Of a stretch of DNA of 49,465 bases, positions 35,893 to 44,356 are shown piece by piece. Numbering within the stretch: the stretch's first letter is position 1; each line of letters opens with the position of its first letter. The notes under the pieces were generated by a model. It saw only the letters and a list, made by a program, of their open reading frames with translations, ran no database searches and had not been told where the DNA came from. Position numbers and translations under genes: made by a program. Origin of the DNA: an uncultured Sphingomonas sp. (lineage in GTDB: Bacteria; Pseudomonadota; Alphaproteobacteria; Sphingomonadales; Sphingomonadaceae); the NCBI GenBank assembly GCA_913777325.1, contig CAJYSA010000099.1, positions 1 through 49,465 on the forward strand, read 5' to 3'.

Positions 35893-35922
35893 TCCGACGA
35901 CCGCCGCACTTTGATGGGAAGG

Positions 35923-35953
35923 CGCCCCGGTTCGACCTGGTCGAACCGGGGCG
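35923..35953. terminator. bidirectional terminator (GST / SWIB)
   Basis: CGCCCCGGTTCGAC (35923-35936) and GTCGAACCGGGGCG (35940-35953) form a perfect 14-bp stem with a CTG loop between two convergent genes. Confidence 0.8.
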
Positions 35954-35974
35954 TCGTAGTCTTCGGGCCTGGTG

Positions 35975-36235
35975 TCAGGCCTTCACGTGCTGCGAGATGT
36001 ATTTGTTCATCTCGAACATCGTCACCTTCTCGCGCCCGAATACCTTCTGCAGCTTCTCGTCGGCCAGGATCTCGCGCTTGTTGGCCGGATTCTGCAAGTC
36101 GTTGGCCTTGATATAGTCCCACACCTTGCTGATCACCTGGCTGCGCGGCAGCTTCTCGTTGCCGACGATCGCGCCCAGCTCCACCGAGGGCTGCACCGGC
36201 GCGTGGATGCCGCCGGTCTTGGGGATGGTCGTCAT
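35975..36235 (-). CDS. SWIB/MDM2-domain small protein
   Basis: 86 aa. One SWIB domain: LPRSQVISKVWDYIKANDLQ then NPANKREILADEKLQKVFGR and VTMFEMNKYISQHVKA. Its role in bacteria is not established; in chlamydiae a SWIB domain is fused to topoisomerase, and free SWIB proteins may bind DNA. Two ATG codons lie side by side after GGAAGGAG; the second has better spacing. It follows the DUF2945 gene by about 40 bases in a probable operon. Confidence 0.85.
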   Translation of the reverse strand: MTTIPKTGGIHAPVQPSVELGAIVGNEKLPRSQVISKVWDYIKANDLQNPANKREILADEKLQKVFGREKVTMFEMNKYISQHVKA

Positions 36236-36279
36236 CATACTCCTTCCGTTGGCGCCGGCCGCATGGGGCCGGCGCGTCG

Positions 36280-36486
36280 TCACGCCTTCTTCAGCGCGTC
36301 GGGCTTGTGCGCGGCCTTCCCGCCATTGTCACTCTCGACCAGATATTGCGGATCGTCCTTCGATGCCTTGACCTTGTGGCTCTTGATCGAGGTTTCGGAG
36401 GTCAGCTTCTTCTCCACGGTGCCGTGCGCGGTGCCGCCATGCGACTTCCACGTCACCTCGTCGCCCTTCTTCAGATTGTCCGCCAT
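36280..36486 (-). CDS. DUF2945 / HVA1-family small protein
   Basis: 68 aa, hydrophilic, lysine-rich. [20 protein letters not shown] then [20 protein letters not shown] are the two conserved parts of this tudor-like family, known as hypervirulence-associated in fungi and as small stress proteins in bacteria. ATG 36486 has AGGAG eight bases upstream; the longer upstream frame is not supported. First gene of a pair with SWIB. Confidence 0.85.
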   Translation of the reverse strand: MADNLKKGDEVTWKSHGGTAHGTVEKKLTSETSIKSHKVKASKDDPQYLVESDNGGKAAHKPDALKKA

Positions 36487-36587
36487 CGTCGCTCTCCTTG
36501 TCTGCGGGCATGCAACCCGCGGGGACGGCGCGGGGTTGCGTTGCGGCAATTCGTGCTACAGCCGGCGGCGACACGGATGGGGACATG

Positions 36588-37214
36588 ATGGACGAGACGG
36601 TGCAGGGAACGCCCGATGCGGGCGATCTGGTGGCGGCAGACGGCAAGATCGCGGTGCCCGACGAGGTGGCGGAGGCGGTGCGCACGCTGCTGCGCTGGGC
36701 CGGGGACGATCCCGCGCGCGAGGGACTGGTCGATACGCCGCGCCGCGTGGCGCGCGCGTGGAAGGAATATTGCGCCGGCTATGGCGAGGATCCCGGCATC
36801 CATCTGTCGCGCGTGTTCGAGGAGGTCGGCGGCTATGACGAGATCGTCCTGCTGAAGGATATCCCGTTCCAGTCGCATTGCGAGCATCACATGGCGCCGA
36901 TCATCGGCAAGGCGCACATCGCCTATCTGCCGCGCAACCATGTCGTCGGCATTTCGAAGCTGGCGCGCGTGCTGCACGGCTTCGCGCGCCGCCTGCAGGT
37001 GCAGGAACGCCTGACCGCCGAGGTCGCGGATTGCATCTGGCGCGGGCTGAAGCCGCTGGGCGTCGCGGTGGTGATCGAGGCGAGCCACGCCTGCATGACC
37101 GCGCGCGGCGTGCGCACGTCGGGCGTCGGCATGGTCACCAGCCGGATGATGGGCGTGTTCCGCGACGACGACCGCAGCCGCAAGGAAGTGCTGTCGCTGA
37201 TGGGGCTGGCCTGA
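36588..37214 (+). CDS. folE: GTP cyclohydrolase I
   Basis: 208 aa. Makes dihydroneopterin triphosphate from GTP. Zn ligands in [13 protein letters not shown] and in [29 protein letters not shown] and [20 protein letters not shown] are conserved. ATG 36585 and 36588 are adjacent after GGGG; the second has better spacing. First gene of a pteridine cluster with a PTR1-like reductase and folB, separated by only five bases from the next gene. Confidence 0.95.
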   Translation: MDETVQGTPDAGDLVAADGKIAVPDEVAEAVRTLLRWAGDDPAREGLVDTPRRVARAWKEYCAGYGEDPGIHLSRVFEEVGGYDEIVLLKDIPFQSHCEHHMAPIIGKAHIAYLPRNHVVGISKLARVLHGFARRLQVQERLTAEVADCIWRGLKPLGVAVVIEASHACMTARGVRTSGVGMVTSRMMGVFRDDDRSRKEVLSLMGLA

Positions 37215-37219
37215 CCGCG

Positions 37220-37954
37220 ATGCGCGTGCTGGTGACCGGGGGCGCCAAGCGGCTGGGCGCGGCGATCGCGCGTGCGGTCGCCGATGCGGGGCATGTCCCG
37301 GTGATCCACTACGGCACCTCGCGCGCCGAGGCGGAGGCGCTGGCCACCGAACTGGGCGGGACGGCGGTGCGGGGCGACCTTGCCGATGTCGCCGACGTGC
37401 CCGCGCTGTTCGCGCGCGCGGCCGATGGCGGCGCGATCGACGGGCTGGTCAACAGTGCGTCGCTCTTCGAATATGACGCGCCCGCCGCGCCCGATCCCGC
37501 GCTCGCCGCGCGGCTCCACGCGATCAACGTCGTCGCGCCGTCGCTGCTCGCCGCCGCGCTGGCGGCGCAGGGCCGCGAGGGGGCGGTGGTCAATTTGCTC
37601 GATCAGAAACTGGCGAACCCCAATCCCGATTTCTTCAGTTATACGCTGTCCAAGGCCGCGCTGGCCGAGGCGACGGTGATGATGGCGCAGGCGTTCGCGC
37701 CGCGCGTCCGCGTCAACGCCGTCGCACCGGGGCTGACCCTGCCGAGCGGCGACCAGAGCGCCGAGGAATTCGACGCTGTCGCGCGCGCCAACCTGTTGCA
37801 ACGCCCGGTCGGCGCGTCGGCGGTGGCGGAGGCGGTCGTCTGGCTGCTGTCGGCACGCAGCGTCACCGGGCAGACCGTGTTCGTCGACAGCGGGCAGCGT
37901 TTCTGCGCCCGCGACCATGACGTGATGTTCGAGGGGCGCGCCGATCGTGGCTGA
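37220..37954 (+). CDS. PTR1/FolM-like pteridine reductase (SDR family)
   Basis: 244 aa. The N-terminal motif is TGGAKRLGAAIA, the TGxxxRxG cofactor loop of PTR1-type reductases rather than TGxxxGIG. The usual catalytic serine is replaced by aspartate (D128 in VVNLLDQKLANP), with Y141 and K145 in YTLSK; Asp-Tyr-Lys is the arrangement of pteridine reductases. Its position between folE and folB agrees: it probably reduces dihydropterin or dihydrofolate. The stop overlaps the folB GTG start by eight bases. Confidence 0.85.
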   Translation: MRVLVTGGAKRLGAAIARAVADAGHVPVIHYGTSRAEAEALATELGGTAVRGDLADVADVPALFARAADGGAIDGLVNSASLFEYDAPAAPDPALAARLHAINVVAPSLLAAALAAQGREGAVVNLLDQKLANPNPDFFSYTLSKAALAEATVMMAQAFAPRVRVNAVAPGLTLPSGDQSAEEFDAVARANLLQRPVGASAVAEAVVWLLSARSVTGQTVFVDSGQRFCARDHDVMFEGRADRG

Positions 37955-38297
37955 ATATGCGATCATCCTCGAGGATCTCGCGGTGCAGATGCGGCTGGGC
38001 ATCCACCCGCACGAGGCCGCGCCGCAGCGCGTGCTGGTGTCGGTGCGGTTGACGGTCGATTATACAGACCCGCCCGCCGCGGACACGATCGACCAGGTGC
38101 TCGATTACGACCGCATACGCGACGGGATCCACGCGCTGGTGTCGGGAGAAGGCTTCGCGCTTCAGGAAACCCTGGTCGAACGCGTGGCGGCGCTGTGCCT
38201 TGCCGATGCCCGCGTTCGCGAGGTGCGGGTCCGCTCGATGAAGCCCGACGTCTACCCGGACGCGCGCGTCGGCTGCGAGATCGTCCGCCGCCGATAG
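37947..38297 (+). CDS. folB: dihydroneopterin aldolase
   Basis: 116 aa, typical length. Converts 7,8-dihydroneopterin to 6-hydroxymethyl-dihydropterin in folate synthesis. IILEDLAVQMRLGIHPHEAA (with the conserved Gly-Ile-x-x-x-Glu loop), VLDYDRIRDGIHALV and LQETLVERVAALCLADARVR are the family blocks. The start is GTG inside the previous gene. Last member of folE - reductase - folB. Confidence 0.92.
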   Translation: MAEYAIILEDLAVQMRLGIHPHEAAPQRVLVSVRLTVDYTDPPAADTIDQVLDYDRIRDGIHALVSGEGFALQETLVERVAALCLADARVREVRVRSMKPDVYPDARVGCEIVRRR

Positions 38298-38384
38298 CGA
38301 TCGGTGCCGTCGATGGCGCTGCCGCGCTGTCCTACACGCTCATGTTGCTGATATGTTCTCCATCCATCAAGGAGAACGACAGCC

Positions 38385-38921
38385 ATGATCGACGATCTGA
38401 TCGACGCCGTGATCGACCGCGAGGGCGGCTACGTCCACCACCCCGCCGATCGCGGCGGCGCGACGCGCTTCGGCATCACGGAGGCGGTGGCGCGGGCCAA
38501 CGGCTATGCCGGCGACATGCGCCATTTCGCGCGCCCCGCCGCTGTGGCGATCTATCGACGTCTCTACTTGCAGCGCCCGGGGCTCGATCGCGTTGCGCAT
38601 CAGGCGCCGCGCCTCGCTGCCGAATTGTTCGACACCGGGGTCAACATGGGGCCGACGATCGCGATCGGCTTCCTGCAACGCGCGCTCAATGCGCTCAATC
38701 GCGGCGCGCGCGACTATCCCGATCTCGCCCGCGACGGTGTGATCGGCGCCCGCACGCTCGACGCGCTCGCCAGTTTCCTGCGCACGCGCGGCCCCGATGC
38801 CGAAACCGTGCTGATCCGCGCGGTGGAGGCGTTGCAGGGCGAGCGCTATCTCACGCTGGCCGAACGCCGTCCCGCCAACGAAGCGTTTCTGTACGGCTGG
38901 CTCGCCCAGCGCATCGGTTGA
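38385..38921 (+). CDS. GH108 (N-acetylmuramidase-type) endolysin
   Basis: 178 aa. The N-terminal [20 protein letters not shown] is the GH108 catalytic signature (glutamate E13), followed by the peptidoglycan-binding-like region [20 protein letters not shown] and [14 protein letters not shown]. No signal peptide, so it needs a holin to reach the wall. AAGGAG lies nine bases upstream of ATG. The next gene is a holin, an arrangement shown for gene transfer agent lysis in Rhodobacterales. Confidence 0.9.
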   Translation: MIDDLIDAVIDREGGYVHHPADRGGATRFGITEAVARANGYAGDMRHFARPAAVAIYRRLYLQRPGLDRVAHQAPRLAAELFDTGVNMGPTIAIGFLQRALNALNRGARDYPDLARDGVIGARTLDALASFLRTRGPDAETVLIRAVEALQGERYLTLAERRPANEAFLYGWLAQRIG

Positions 38922-38935
38922 GGGGGGCAAGGAAG

Positions 38936-39343
38936 ATGGCGATCGTCGATACGATCATCGCGCCCGTCGCCGGGCTGCTCGACAAGCTGATCCCCGATCC
39001 GCGCGCGCGCGAGGCGGCGCAGCGCGAATTGCTGCGGCTGGAGGGCACGCAGGAGCTGGAGCGCGTCAAGGCGCAGATGGCGGCGATCCTCGCCGAGGCG
39101 CAGGCCGCCGATCCATGGACCAGCCGCGCCCGCCCGGCCTTCCTGTACGTGATGTACGCGTTGCTGCTGTGGAGCATCCCGATGGGGCTGATCGCGGCGG
39201 TCCGCCCGCAGGCGGCGACCGCGATCGCGCAGGCGATGAACGCGTATCTCACCGGGCTGCCCGAACCGCTCTACGCGCTCTTCGGGACCGGCTATCTCGG
39301 CTATACCGTCGCGCGCGAATGGGGGAAGGCCAAGGCGCGCTGA
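38936..39343 (+). CDS. 3TM-type holin (GTA_holin family)
   Basis: 135 aa. A coiled charged N-terminus ([36 protein letters not shown]), the conserved [20 protein letters not shown] and two to three membrane segments (about 64-85 and 105-125), as in the holin family named after gene transfer agents. It would let the GH108 enzyme cross the inner membrane. AAGGAAG precedes the ATG; the 14-base gap to the endolysin shows co-transcription. A degenerate REP arm follows. Confidence 0.88.
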   Translation: MAIVDTIIAPVAGLLDKLIPDPRAREAAQRELLRLEGTQELERVKAQMAAILAEAQAADPWTSRARPAFLYVMYALLLWSIPMGLIAAVRPQAATAIAQAMNAYLTGLPEPLYALFGTGYLGYTVAREWGKAKAR

Positions 39344-39352
39344 CGCTTGCCT

Positions 39353-39382
39353 CGTCGCGAGCGCAGCGAAGCGATCCAGTGC
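39353..39382. repeat. degenerate half of the REP-like element
   Basis: CGTCGCGAGCGCAGCGAAGC then GATCCAGTGC matches the left arm of the 46-122 element except for a three-base deletion and two substitutions; the right arm is absent. Confidence 0.6.
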
Positions 39383-39447
39383 CTCCTCGCGCCACACCGA
39401 AGGTCTTCGCCACGGTCGCACCGACGCGCCGTCATCACCCGCTGTCG

Positions 39448-39633
39448 TCAGGTCCGCTGCAATCGCTGCGGATCGGGCGGCAGCCGCATGTGCGCGCCGT
39501 GCGCGGCCTCCAGATATTCGGTCGCCATCGCGTAATGCGCCTGGCAGACGGCGGGATCTTCCGCCTCGGCGGCCAGCCGCAATTCGGCCTCGGCGCGAGT
39601 CTGGAAGTACAAACGGTCCTTGTCGGTAATCAT
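39448..39633 (-). CDS. small conserved-type hypothetical protein
   Basis: 61 aa, not assigned a function. The pattern [20 protein letters not shown] then [20 protein letters not shown] is a helical hairpin resembling short sphingomonad proteins with a YFxxRAxAEL motif. It is divergent from hslV. Real coding is suggested by the amphipathic helix; the start is ATG 39633. Confidence 0.7.
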   Translation of the reverse strand: MITDKDRLYFQTRAEAELRLAAEAEDPAVCQAHYAMATEYLEAAHGAHMRLPPDPQRLQRT

Positions 39634-39715
39634 TCGACGCTACTCACTCTCCGGCGCGCGATATGGTCGCATCGCGCGCCGGATACCATCACCCGGTTTA
39701 CAATCTTTCGTTGCT

Positions 39716-39744
39716 CTTGCCTGACGCGGGGCAGCGCCCCAAAT
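39716..39744 (+). promoter_or_regulatory. sigma-32-like promoter of hslVU
   Basis: CTTGCCT (39716-39722), a 14-base spacer and CCCCAAAT (39737-39744). The -10 octamer is identical to that of the hsp20 promoter; the -35 has lost its last AAA. The predicted start near 39750 is only a few bases from the hslV ATG. Confidence 0.6.
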
Positions 39745-39753
39745 CGCGGGCCT

Positions 39754-40326
39754 ATGAGCGGTAACGATCCACATTCCCATTCCATGCCCGTTTGGCATGG
39801 CACCACCATTCTTTCGGTCCGGCGCGGCGGCAAGGTCGTCGTGATCGGCGACGGCCAGGTTTCGATGGGGCAAACCGTGATGAAGCCCAATGCGCGCAAG
39901 GTGCGCGTGCTGGGGGAGGGCAAGGTGATCGGCGGCTTCGCCGGCGCCACCGCCGATGCCTTCACGCTGTTCGAGCGGTTGGAGGCCAAGCTGGAGCGCC
40001 ATGGCTACCACCTGATGCGCGCGGCGGTGGAACTGGCCAAGGATTGGCGCACCGACAAATATCTGCGCAATCTGGAGGCGATGATGATCGTTGCCGACAA
40101 GGACGTGACGCTGATCCTCACCGGCAACGGCGACGTGCTGGAGCCGGAAAACGGCGTTGCCGCGATCGGCTCGGGCGGCAATTTCGCGCTCGCCGCGGCG
40201 CGCGCGCTGGTCGATTACGAGGACGATGCCGAGGTGCTGTGTCGCAAGGCGATGAAGATCGCCGCGGAGGTGTGCGTCTACACCAACGATCGCGTCACCG
40301 TGGAAACGCTGGACAGCGCCACCTGA
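39754..40326 (+). CDS. hslV: ATP-dependent protease subunit HslV
   Basis: 190 aa. Threonine peptidase of the HslVU complex. The nucleophile threonine follows HG in [20 protein letters not shown], so about 16 residues are removed as a propeptide; most HslV start directly at [23 protein letters not shown] and [20 protein letters not shown] are family blocks. No Shine-Dalgarno is seen and the promoter ends ten bases earlier, so the mRNA may be leaderless, or the start may be ATG 39784. Confidence 0.95.
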   Translation: MSGNDPHSHSMPVWHGTTILSVRRGGKVVVIGDGQVSMGQTVMKPNARKVRVLGEGKVIGGFAGATADAFTLFERLEAKLERHGYHLMRAAVELAKDWRTDKYLRNLEAMMIVADKDVTLILTGNGDVLEPENGVAAIGSGGNFALAAARALVDYEDDAEVLCRKAMKIAAEVCVYTNDRVTVETLDSAT

Positions 40327-40410
40327 CGCGCCGGCGTCGCGCCGCCCCGAACGAAACCGGCGTATCGTCTCAACATTCGCAACATTCGCCGATCAAGGCT
40401 TTGAAAAACC

Positions 40411-41712
40411 ATGAACGATAATCTCACTCCGAAGGCGATCGTCGCCGCGCTCGACGCGCATATCATCGGTCAGAAGGACGCCAAGCGCGCGGTCGCCGTC
40501 GCGCTGCGCAACCGCTGGCGGCGGCAGCAGCTGTCGCCCGACCTGCGCGACGAGGTGACGCCGAAGAACATCCTGATGATCGGGCCGACCGGCTGCGGCA
40601 AGACCGAGATCAGCCGGCGGCTCGCCAAGCTGGCCGACGCGCCGTTCGTCAAGGTGGAGGCGACCAAGTTCACCGAGGTCGGCTATGTCGGGCGCGACGT
40701 CGAGCAGATCGCGCGCGATCTGGTCGAGGAAGCCGTGCGGCTTGAAAAGGAACGCCGCCGGCTCGCGGTGAAGGACAAGGCGGAGGCCGCGGCGATGGAC
40801 CGGCTGCTCGACGCGCTGGTCGGCAAGGACGCCAGCCAGGCGACCCGGGACAGCTTCCGTCAGCGCTTCGCCGAGGGGCATCTCGCCGACAAGGAGGTCG
40901 AGCTGGAGCTGCAACAGGCGCCGCAGATGCCGTTCGAGCTGCCCGGCGGGCAGGGGTCGGTCGGGATGATCAACCTGTCCGAGATGATGGGCAAGGCGTT
41001 CGGGGGCGGCCCGAAGCAGCGTCGCAAATTGCTGGTCCCCGCCGCCTGGGAGAAGCTGGTCGAGGAGGAGGCCGACAAGCGGCTCGATCAGGACGAGGTC
41101 AGCCGCGTCGCGCTTCAGGACGCCGAGGAGAATGGCATCGTCTTTCTCGACGAGATCGACAAGATCGCGGTCAGCGACGTGCGCGGTGGCTCGGTCAGCC
41201 GCGAGGGCGTGCAGCGCGACCTGTTGCCGCTGATCGAGGGCACCACCGTCTCGACGAAGTACGGCCCGATGAAGACCGACCATATCCTCTTCATCGCGTC
41301 GGGTGCGTTCCACGTCGCCAAGCCCAGCGACCTGCTGCCAGAGCTTCAGGGCCGCCTGCCGATCCGCGTCGAACTGAAGGGGCTGACCGAGGATGATTTC
41401 GTCGCGATCCTCTCCGACACGAAAGCGTCGCTGCCCGCGCAATACCGCGCGCTGATCGCCACCGAGGGTGTCGAGGTGACCTTCACCGACGACGGCATTC
41501 GCGCGATCGCGCGCATCGCGGCGGAGGTGAATGGCGAGATCGAGAACATCGGCGCGCGCCGCCTGCAGACCGTCATGGAGAAGCTGCTGGAGGAGGTCAG
41601 CTTCGATGCCGAGGATCGGCAGGGCGACGCGCTGACCATCGATGCCGCCTATGTCGAGGCTCAACTCGCTAGTGTCGCACGGAATTCCGACTTGAGCCGC
41701 TTCGTGCTCTAA
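40411..41712 (+). CDS. hslU: ATP-dependent protease ATPase subunit HslU
   Basis: 433 aa AAA+ unfoldase that feeds Hsl[21 protein letters not shown], Walker [14 protein letters not shown], the intermediate domain (about residues 105-240), Walker [15 protein letters not shown], and the C-terminal NSDLSRFVL that docks into HslV. It follows hslV by 84 bases without a recognisable promoter, so they are co-transcribed from the heat-shock-type promoter upstream. Confidence 0.96.
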   Translation: MNDNLTPKAIVAALDAHIIGQKDAKRAVAVALRNRWRRQQLSPDLRDEVTPKNILMIGPTGCGKTEISRRLAKLADAPFVKVEATKFTEVGYVGRDVEQIARDLVEEAVRLEKERRRLAVKDKAEAAAMDRLLDALVGKDASQATRDSFRQRFAEGHLADKEVELELQQAPQMPFELPGGQGSVGMINLSEMMGKAFGGGPKQRRKLLVPAAWEKLVEEEADKRLDQDEVSRVALQDAEENGIVFLDEIDKIAVSDVRGGSVSREGVQRDLLPLIEGTTVSTKYGPMKTDHILFIASGAFHVAKPSDLLPELQGRLPIRVELKGLTEDDFVAILSDTKASLPAQYRALIATEGVEVTFTDDGIRAIARIAAEVNGEIENIGARRLQTVMEKLLEEVSFDAEDRQGDALTIDAAYVEAQLASVARNSDLSRFVL

Positions 41713-41751
41713 CATACGTCGGTCCCTTGCGGCGCGCGCTGGGGGGCGGAG

Positions 41752-42876
41752 ATGGACGACGAGGGCGAAGCGCTGATCCATGGGGCCTATCTGGCGGCGA
41801 TGGGTGACGGCGCCGATGGCTGGATGCCGTGGCTGCGCCGTGCGTCGGACTGGATCGGGGGGCGGTCCGGCTATCTCGCGATGGTCGACCGGAAGGCGGG
41901 AACGCTGATGTGGGATACGATCCACCATCCCGATGCATCCGCGCTGGCCCGATATAAGGCTGACGGCATCTATCTGCGTGATCCGCAGGTGGCGGTCGTC
42001 ACCTCGCTGACCGAATCGCGTATGTACCGCGATGTCGACGTGCTCGATCCCGACGATCCGGATGCGCGCTTCCATACCGATTGGTTGGCGCGCCACGGCG
42101 GCACGCGGCATTTCGTGACCGCCGCCTCGGTGGTGGGCGAGGGGCGCTGGGTCGGCGGGATGTCGATCCACAACGCGGTGGGGCAGGGGGTGACCAGCGA
42201 CGTGCAATGGCGGCGTCTCGCCTCGCTGTCGGGCACGCTGGAGCGCGCGCTCGCCTTCGGGGTGCTGCATGCCGAGAAATTGCGCGAGCAATGGTGGTCG
42301 GCACGGCTGGACGCGGCCGGAGAGCCGGCGGCGCTGCTCGACGATCGCGGGACGATCCTGCGCGCCACGCCCGATTTCGAGGAGGTGTTGCGGAGCGGGG
42401 ATGGCCTGCTCGCACGCGGCGGCCGGTTGCTGGCGACCGACCCCGCCAGCCAGCGAAGGCTCGCGACGCTGGTGCTCCAGGCCACCACGTCACATGGTGC
42501 GGCGGCGGAGGCGACGCTGATCGAACGCGCGGATGACCGCCCGCCCTTTGTGCTGTGCGGCTGGCCGCTGGTGCGCGAACGCCGCGGATTGGTCCCCGAT
42601 CACGCCGCCGCGCTGGTGACGCTGATCGATCCGCTCTCCGCGCCGCTGCCGTCCGCGCGATTGTGGCGTACCGCGTTCGGCCTGACACAGCGCGAGGCGG
42701 AGATCGCCGCCGCGCTGGTCGCCGGACAGACACCCGACGAGGCGTCGGCGACACTGGGCGTGACGATCAACACCACCCGCGTCCACCTGCGCCAGATCTT
42801 CGCCAAGACGCAGACCGCGCGGCAGGCTGAGCTCGTGCGCCTCCTGTCCCGCTTCGGTCCGAACGCCGTGGTATAG
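41752..42876 (+). CDS. LuxR-type helix-turn-helix regulator
   Basis: 374 aa. The C-terminal HTH (about residues 305-370) reads FGLTQREAEIAAALVAGQTP, DEASATLGVTINTTRVHLRQ and IFAKTQTARQAELVRLLSRF, typical of LuxR/FixJ DNA-binding domains. The N-terminal 300 residues have no known receiver or kinase signature but are rich in W and may bind a ligand (GAF/PAS-like). GGAG precedes ATG. Its targets are unknown; it follows hslU by 39 bases. Confidence 0.83.
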   Translation: MDDEGEALIHGAYLAAMGDGADGWMPWLRRASDWIGGRSGYLAMVDRKAGTLMWDTIHHPDASALARYKADGIYLRDPQVAVVTSLTESRMYRDVDVLDPDDPDARFHTDWLARHGGTRHFVTAASVVGEGRWVGGMSIHNAVGQGVTSDVQWRRLASLSGTLERALAFGVLHAEKLREQWWSARLDAAGEPAALLDDRGTILRATPDFEEVLRSGDGLLARGGRLLATDPASQRRLATLVLQATTSHGAAAEATLIERADDRPPFVLCGWPLVRERRGLVPDHAAALVTLIDPLSAPLPSARLWRTAFGLTQREAEIAAALVAGQTPDEASATLGVTINTTRVHLRQIFAKTQTARQAELVRLLSRFGPNAVV

Positions 42877-42881
42877 GAGCG

Positions 42882-43031
42882 TCAGATCAGATTGCCGGCG
42901 TAGAACAGGATCAGGATCGCCGCGATCAACAGAAATGCCAGGTAGTAAAGTCCGCCCTTGATCGGCACCTTCGCCTTCCGGTCGAAATTCTCGCCCTCGC
43001 GCATGTCCTTGGTAACGATATTGTCGGCCAT
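42882..43031 (-). CDS. 49-residue single-span membrane protein
   Basis: Not recognised. MADNIVTKDMREGENFDRKA is followed by KVPIKGG and one hydrophobic helix LYYLAFLLIAAILILFYAG, ending in NLI; the charged N-terminus is likely cytosolic. GGGAG stands eight bases upstream of ATG. It follows pgeF by 51 bases on the same strand and is probably part of the lgt-MidA-GNAT-pgeF transcript. Coding is supported by its initiation signal and the clear membrane span. Confidence 0.7.
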   Translation of the reverse strand: MADNIVTKDMREGENFDRKAKVPIKGGLYYLAFLLIAAILILFYAGNLI

Positions 43032-43082
43032 GATCGTCTCTCCCGTGCCCGCCACCAACCGGCGGCGCGGGAGAACGATCCG

Positions 43083-43844
43083 CTACCCCGCCGGCGCGAT
43101 GATTGCGATCTGGCGCCCGTAGCTCGGCTCGCCGCGATGCGTGGCGCGGCGATAGGAGAAGAAGTCCGCCGCCTCGGCATAGGTGTCGCGCCCCAATGCC
43201 GTCACCCGGGTCACCCCCGCCGCGGCCAGCCGATGCGCGACATAGCCTTCCAGATCGAAGCGGTGATGCTCGTCGCGCGCATCGACGAAGAACCGCTCGT
43301 TGGCGCCATCCGCCGCCTCGAAGCGCTGGCGGAAGGCGTCGTCCACCTCATAGCTGGCGCGCGCGATGCACGGCCCGATCGCGGCGACGATCCGTTCCGC
43401 CCGCGCGCCGCGCGCCACCATCGCCGCGACCGTCACATCGGTGACACCGTCCAGCGCGCCCCGCCACCCGGCGTGCGCCGCGCCGACGATATTGGCCTGC
43501 GCATCGGCGAGCAGCACCGGCGCGCAATCGGCGGTGACCACCCCGATCGCCAGCCCGATACGATCGGTGACCAGGGCATCGGCGCGCGGGCGCTCCACGA
43601 ACGGCGCATCGAGCGTCACGCAGGTCGCCGAATGCACCTGATACGGCGTCAGCAGGCACGCGCCCGGCACCACCGCCGCCAGCGCGGCGGCGCGATTGGC
43701 GTGGACCGCCGCCTCGTCATCGTCCGATCCCAGCCCGACGTTCAGCCCGGCATGGAGCCCCGCCGAGGCACCGCCACGCCGCCCGAAGAAGCCGTGCGGC
43801 ACCGCGTCCAGCAACCCGGCGCGCAGCGGCGCGGGCTCCGTCAC
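43083..43844 (-). CDS. pgeF: peptidoglycan editing factor PgeF (YfiH family)
   Basis: 253 aa. Multicopper-oxidase-fold protein with the family motifs YQVHSATCVTL, GVVTADCAPVLLADAQANIV and GAAHAGWRGALDGV (His and Cys ligands) and FFSYRRATHRGEPSYGRQIA. In E. coli it removes wrongly placed amino acids from peptidoglycan precursors. The GTG start overlaps the GNAT stop (GTGA). Close linkage to lgt fits an envelope role. Confidence 0.93.
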   Translation of the reverse strand: MTEPAPLRAGLLDAVPHGFFGRRGGASAGLHAGLNVGLGSDDDEAAVHANRAAALAAVVPGACLLTPYQVHSATCVTLDAPFVERPRADALVTDRIGLAIGVVTADCAPVLLADAQANIVGAAHAGWRGALDGVTDVTVAAMVARGARAERIVAAIGPCIARASYEVDDAFRQRFEAADGANERFFVDARDEHHRFDLEGYVAHRLAAAGVTRVTALGRDTYAEAADFFSYRRATHRGEPSYGRQIAIIAPAG

Positions 43845-44356
43845 AGCGCGCGACGCATCACGATGTCGGTGTCCTCATGGTCGCCGACCATGAAGGCATA
43901 GCGCCCGACATCCTCGAACCCGTATTTCGCGTAGAAGCGCCGCGCGCGTTCGTTGTCGATGAACACGGAGAGGAACATCTCCTTCATGCCCCGCGCGCGC
44001 GCCTCGTCCAATGCCCAGTCCATCATCTGGAGCCCGACCCGCGCGCCCTGCCACGGCTGGAGCAGATAGAATTGTCGCAGCTCGATCGCGCCCGTGGCGG
44101 GGGTGAAGGGCAGGCGCGGCGGCCCCAGCTTCACATAGCCGACGACGATATGCCCTTCCTCCACCAGCGCGACGGCATAGGCCGGGTCGGCGATCTCGCG
44201 CGCCCAGTCGCCGGGGGTATGCTGTTCGAGGAACGTCGCCAGATCGGCGGCGGAATACAGCATCCCGAACGTCTCGGTGAAGGTGGCGCGCGCGACGCCG
44301 GCCAGATCGGCGGCATCCTTCGCGGTGGCGCGGCGCAGCGTGACGCGGCGCGTCAT
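43841..44356 (-). CDS. GNAT-family N-acetyltransferase
   Basis: 171 aa. VTLRRATAKDAADLAGVARA, IELRQFYLLQPWQGARVGLQ (acetyl-CoA pyrophosphate loop; Q-x-x-x-G-x-G-like) and LSVFIDNERARRFYAKYGFE are standard GNAT blocks. The acceptor is unknown. ATGA overlap with the upstream methyltransferase and GTGA with pgeF downstream place it in a tightly coupled operon. Confidence 0.87.
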   Translation of the reverse strand: MTRRVTLRRATAKDAADLAGVARATFTETFGMLYSAADLATFLEQHTPGDWAREIADPAYAVALVEEGHIVVGYVKLGPPRLPFTPATGAIELRQFYLLQPWQGARVGLQMMDWALDEARARGMKEMFLSVFIDNERARRFYAKYGFEDVGRYAFMVGDHEDTDIVMRRAL

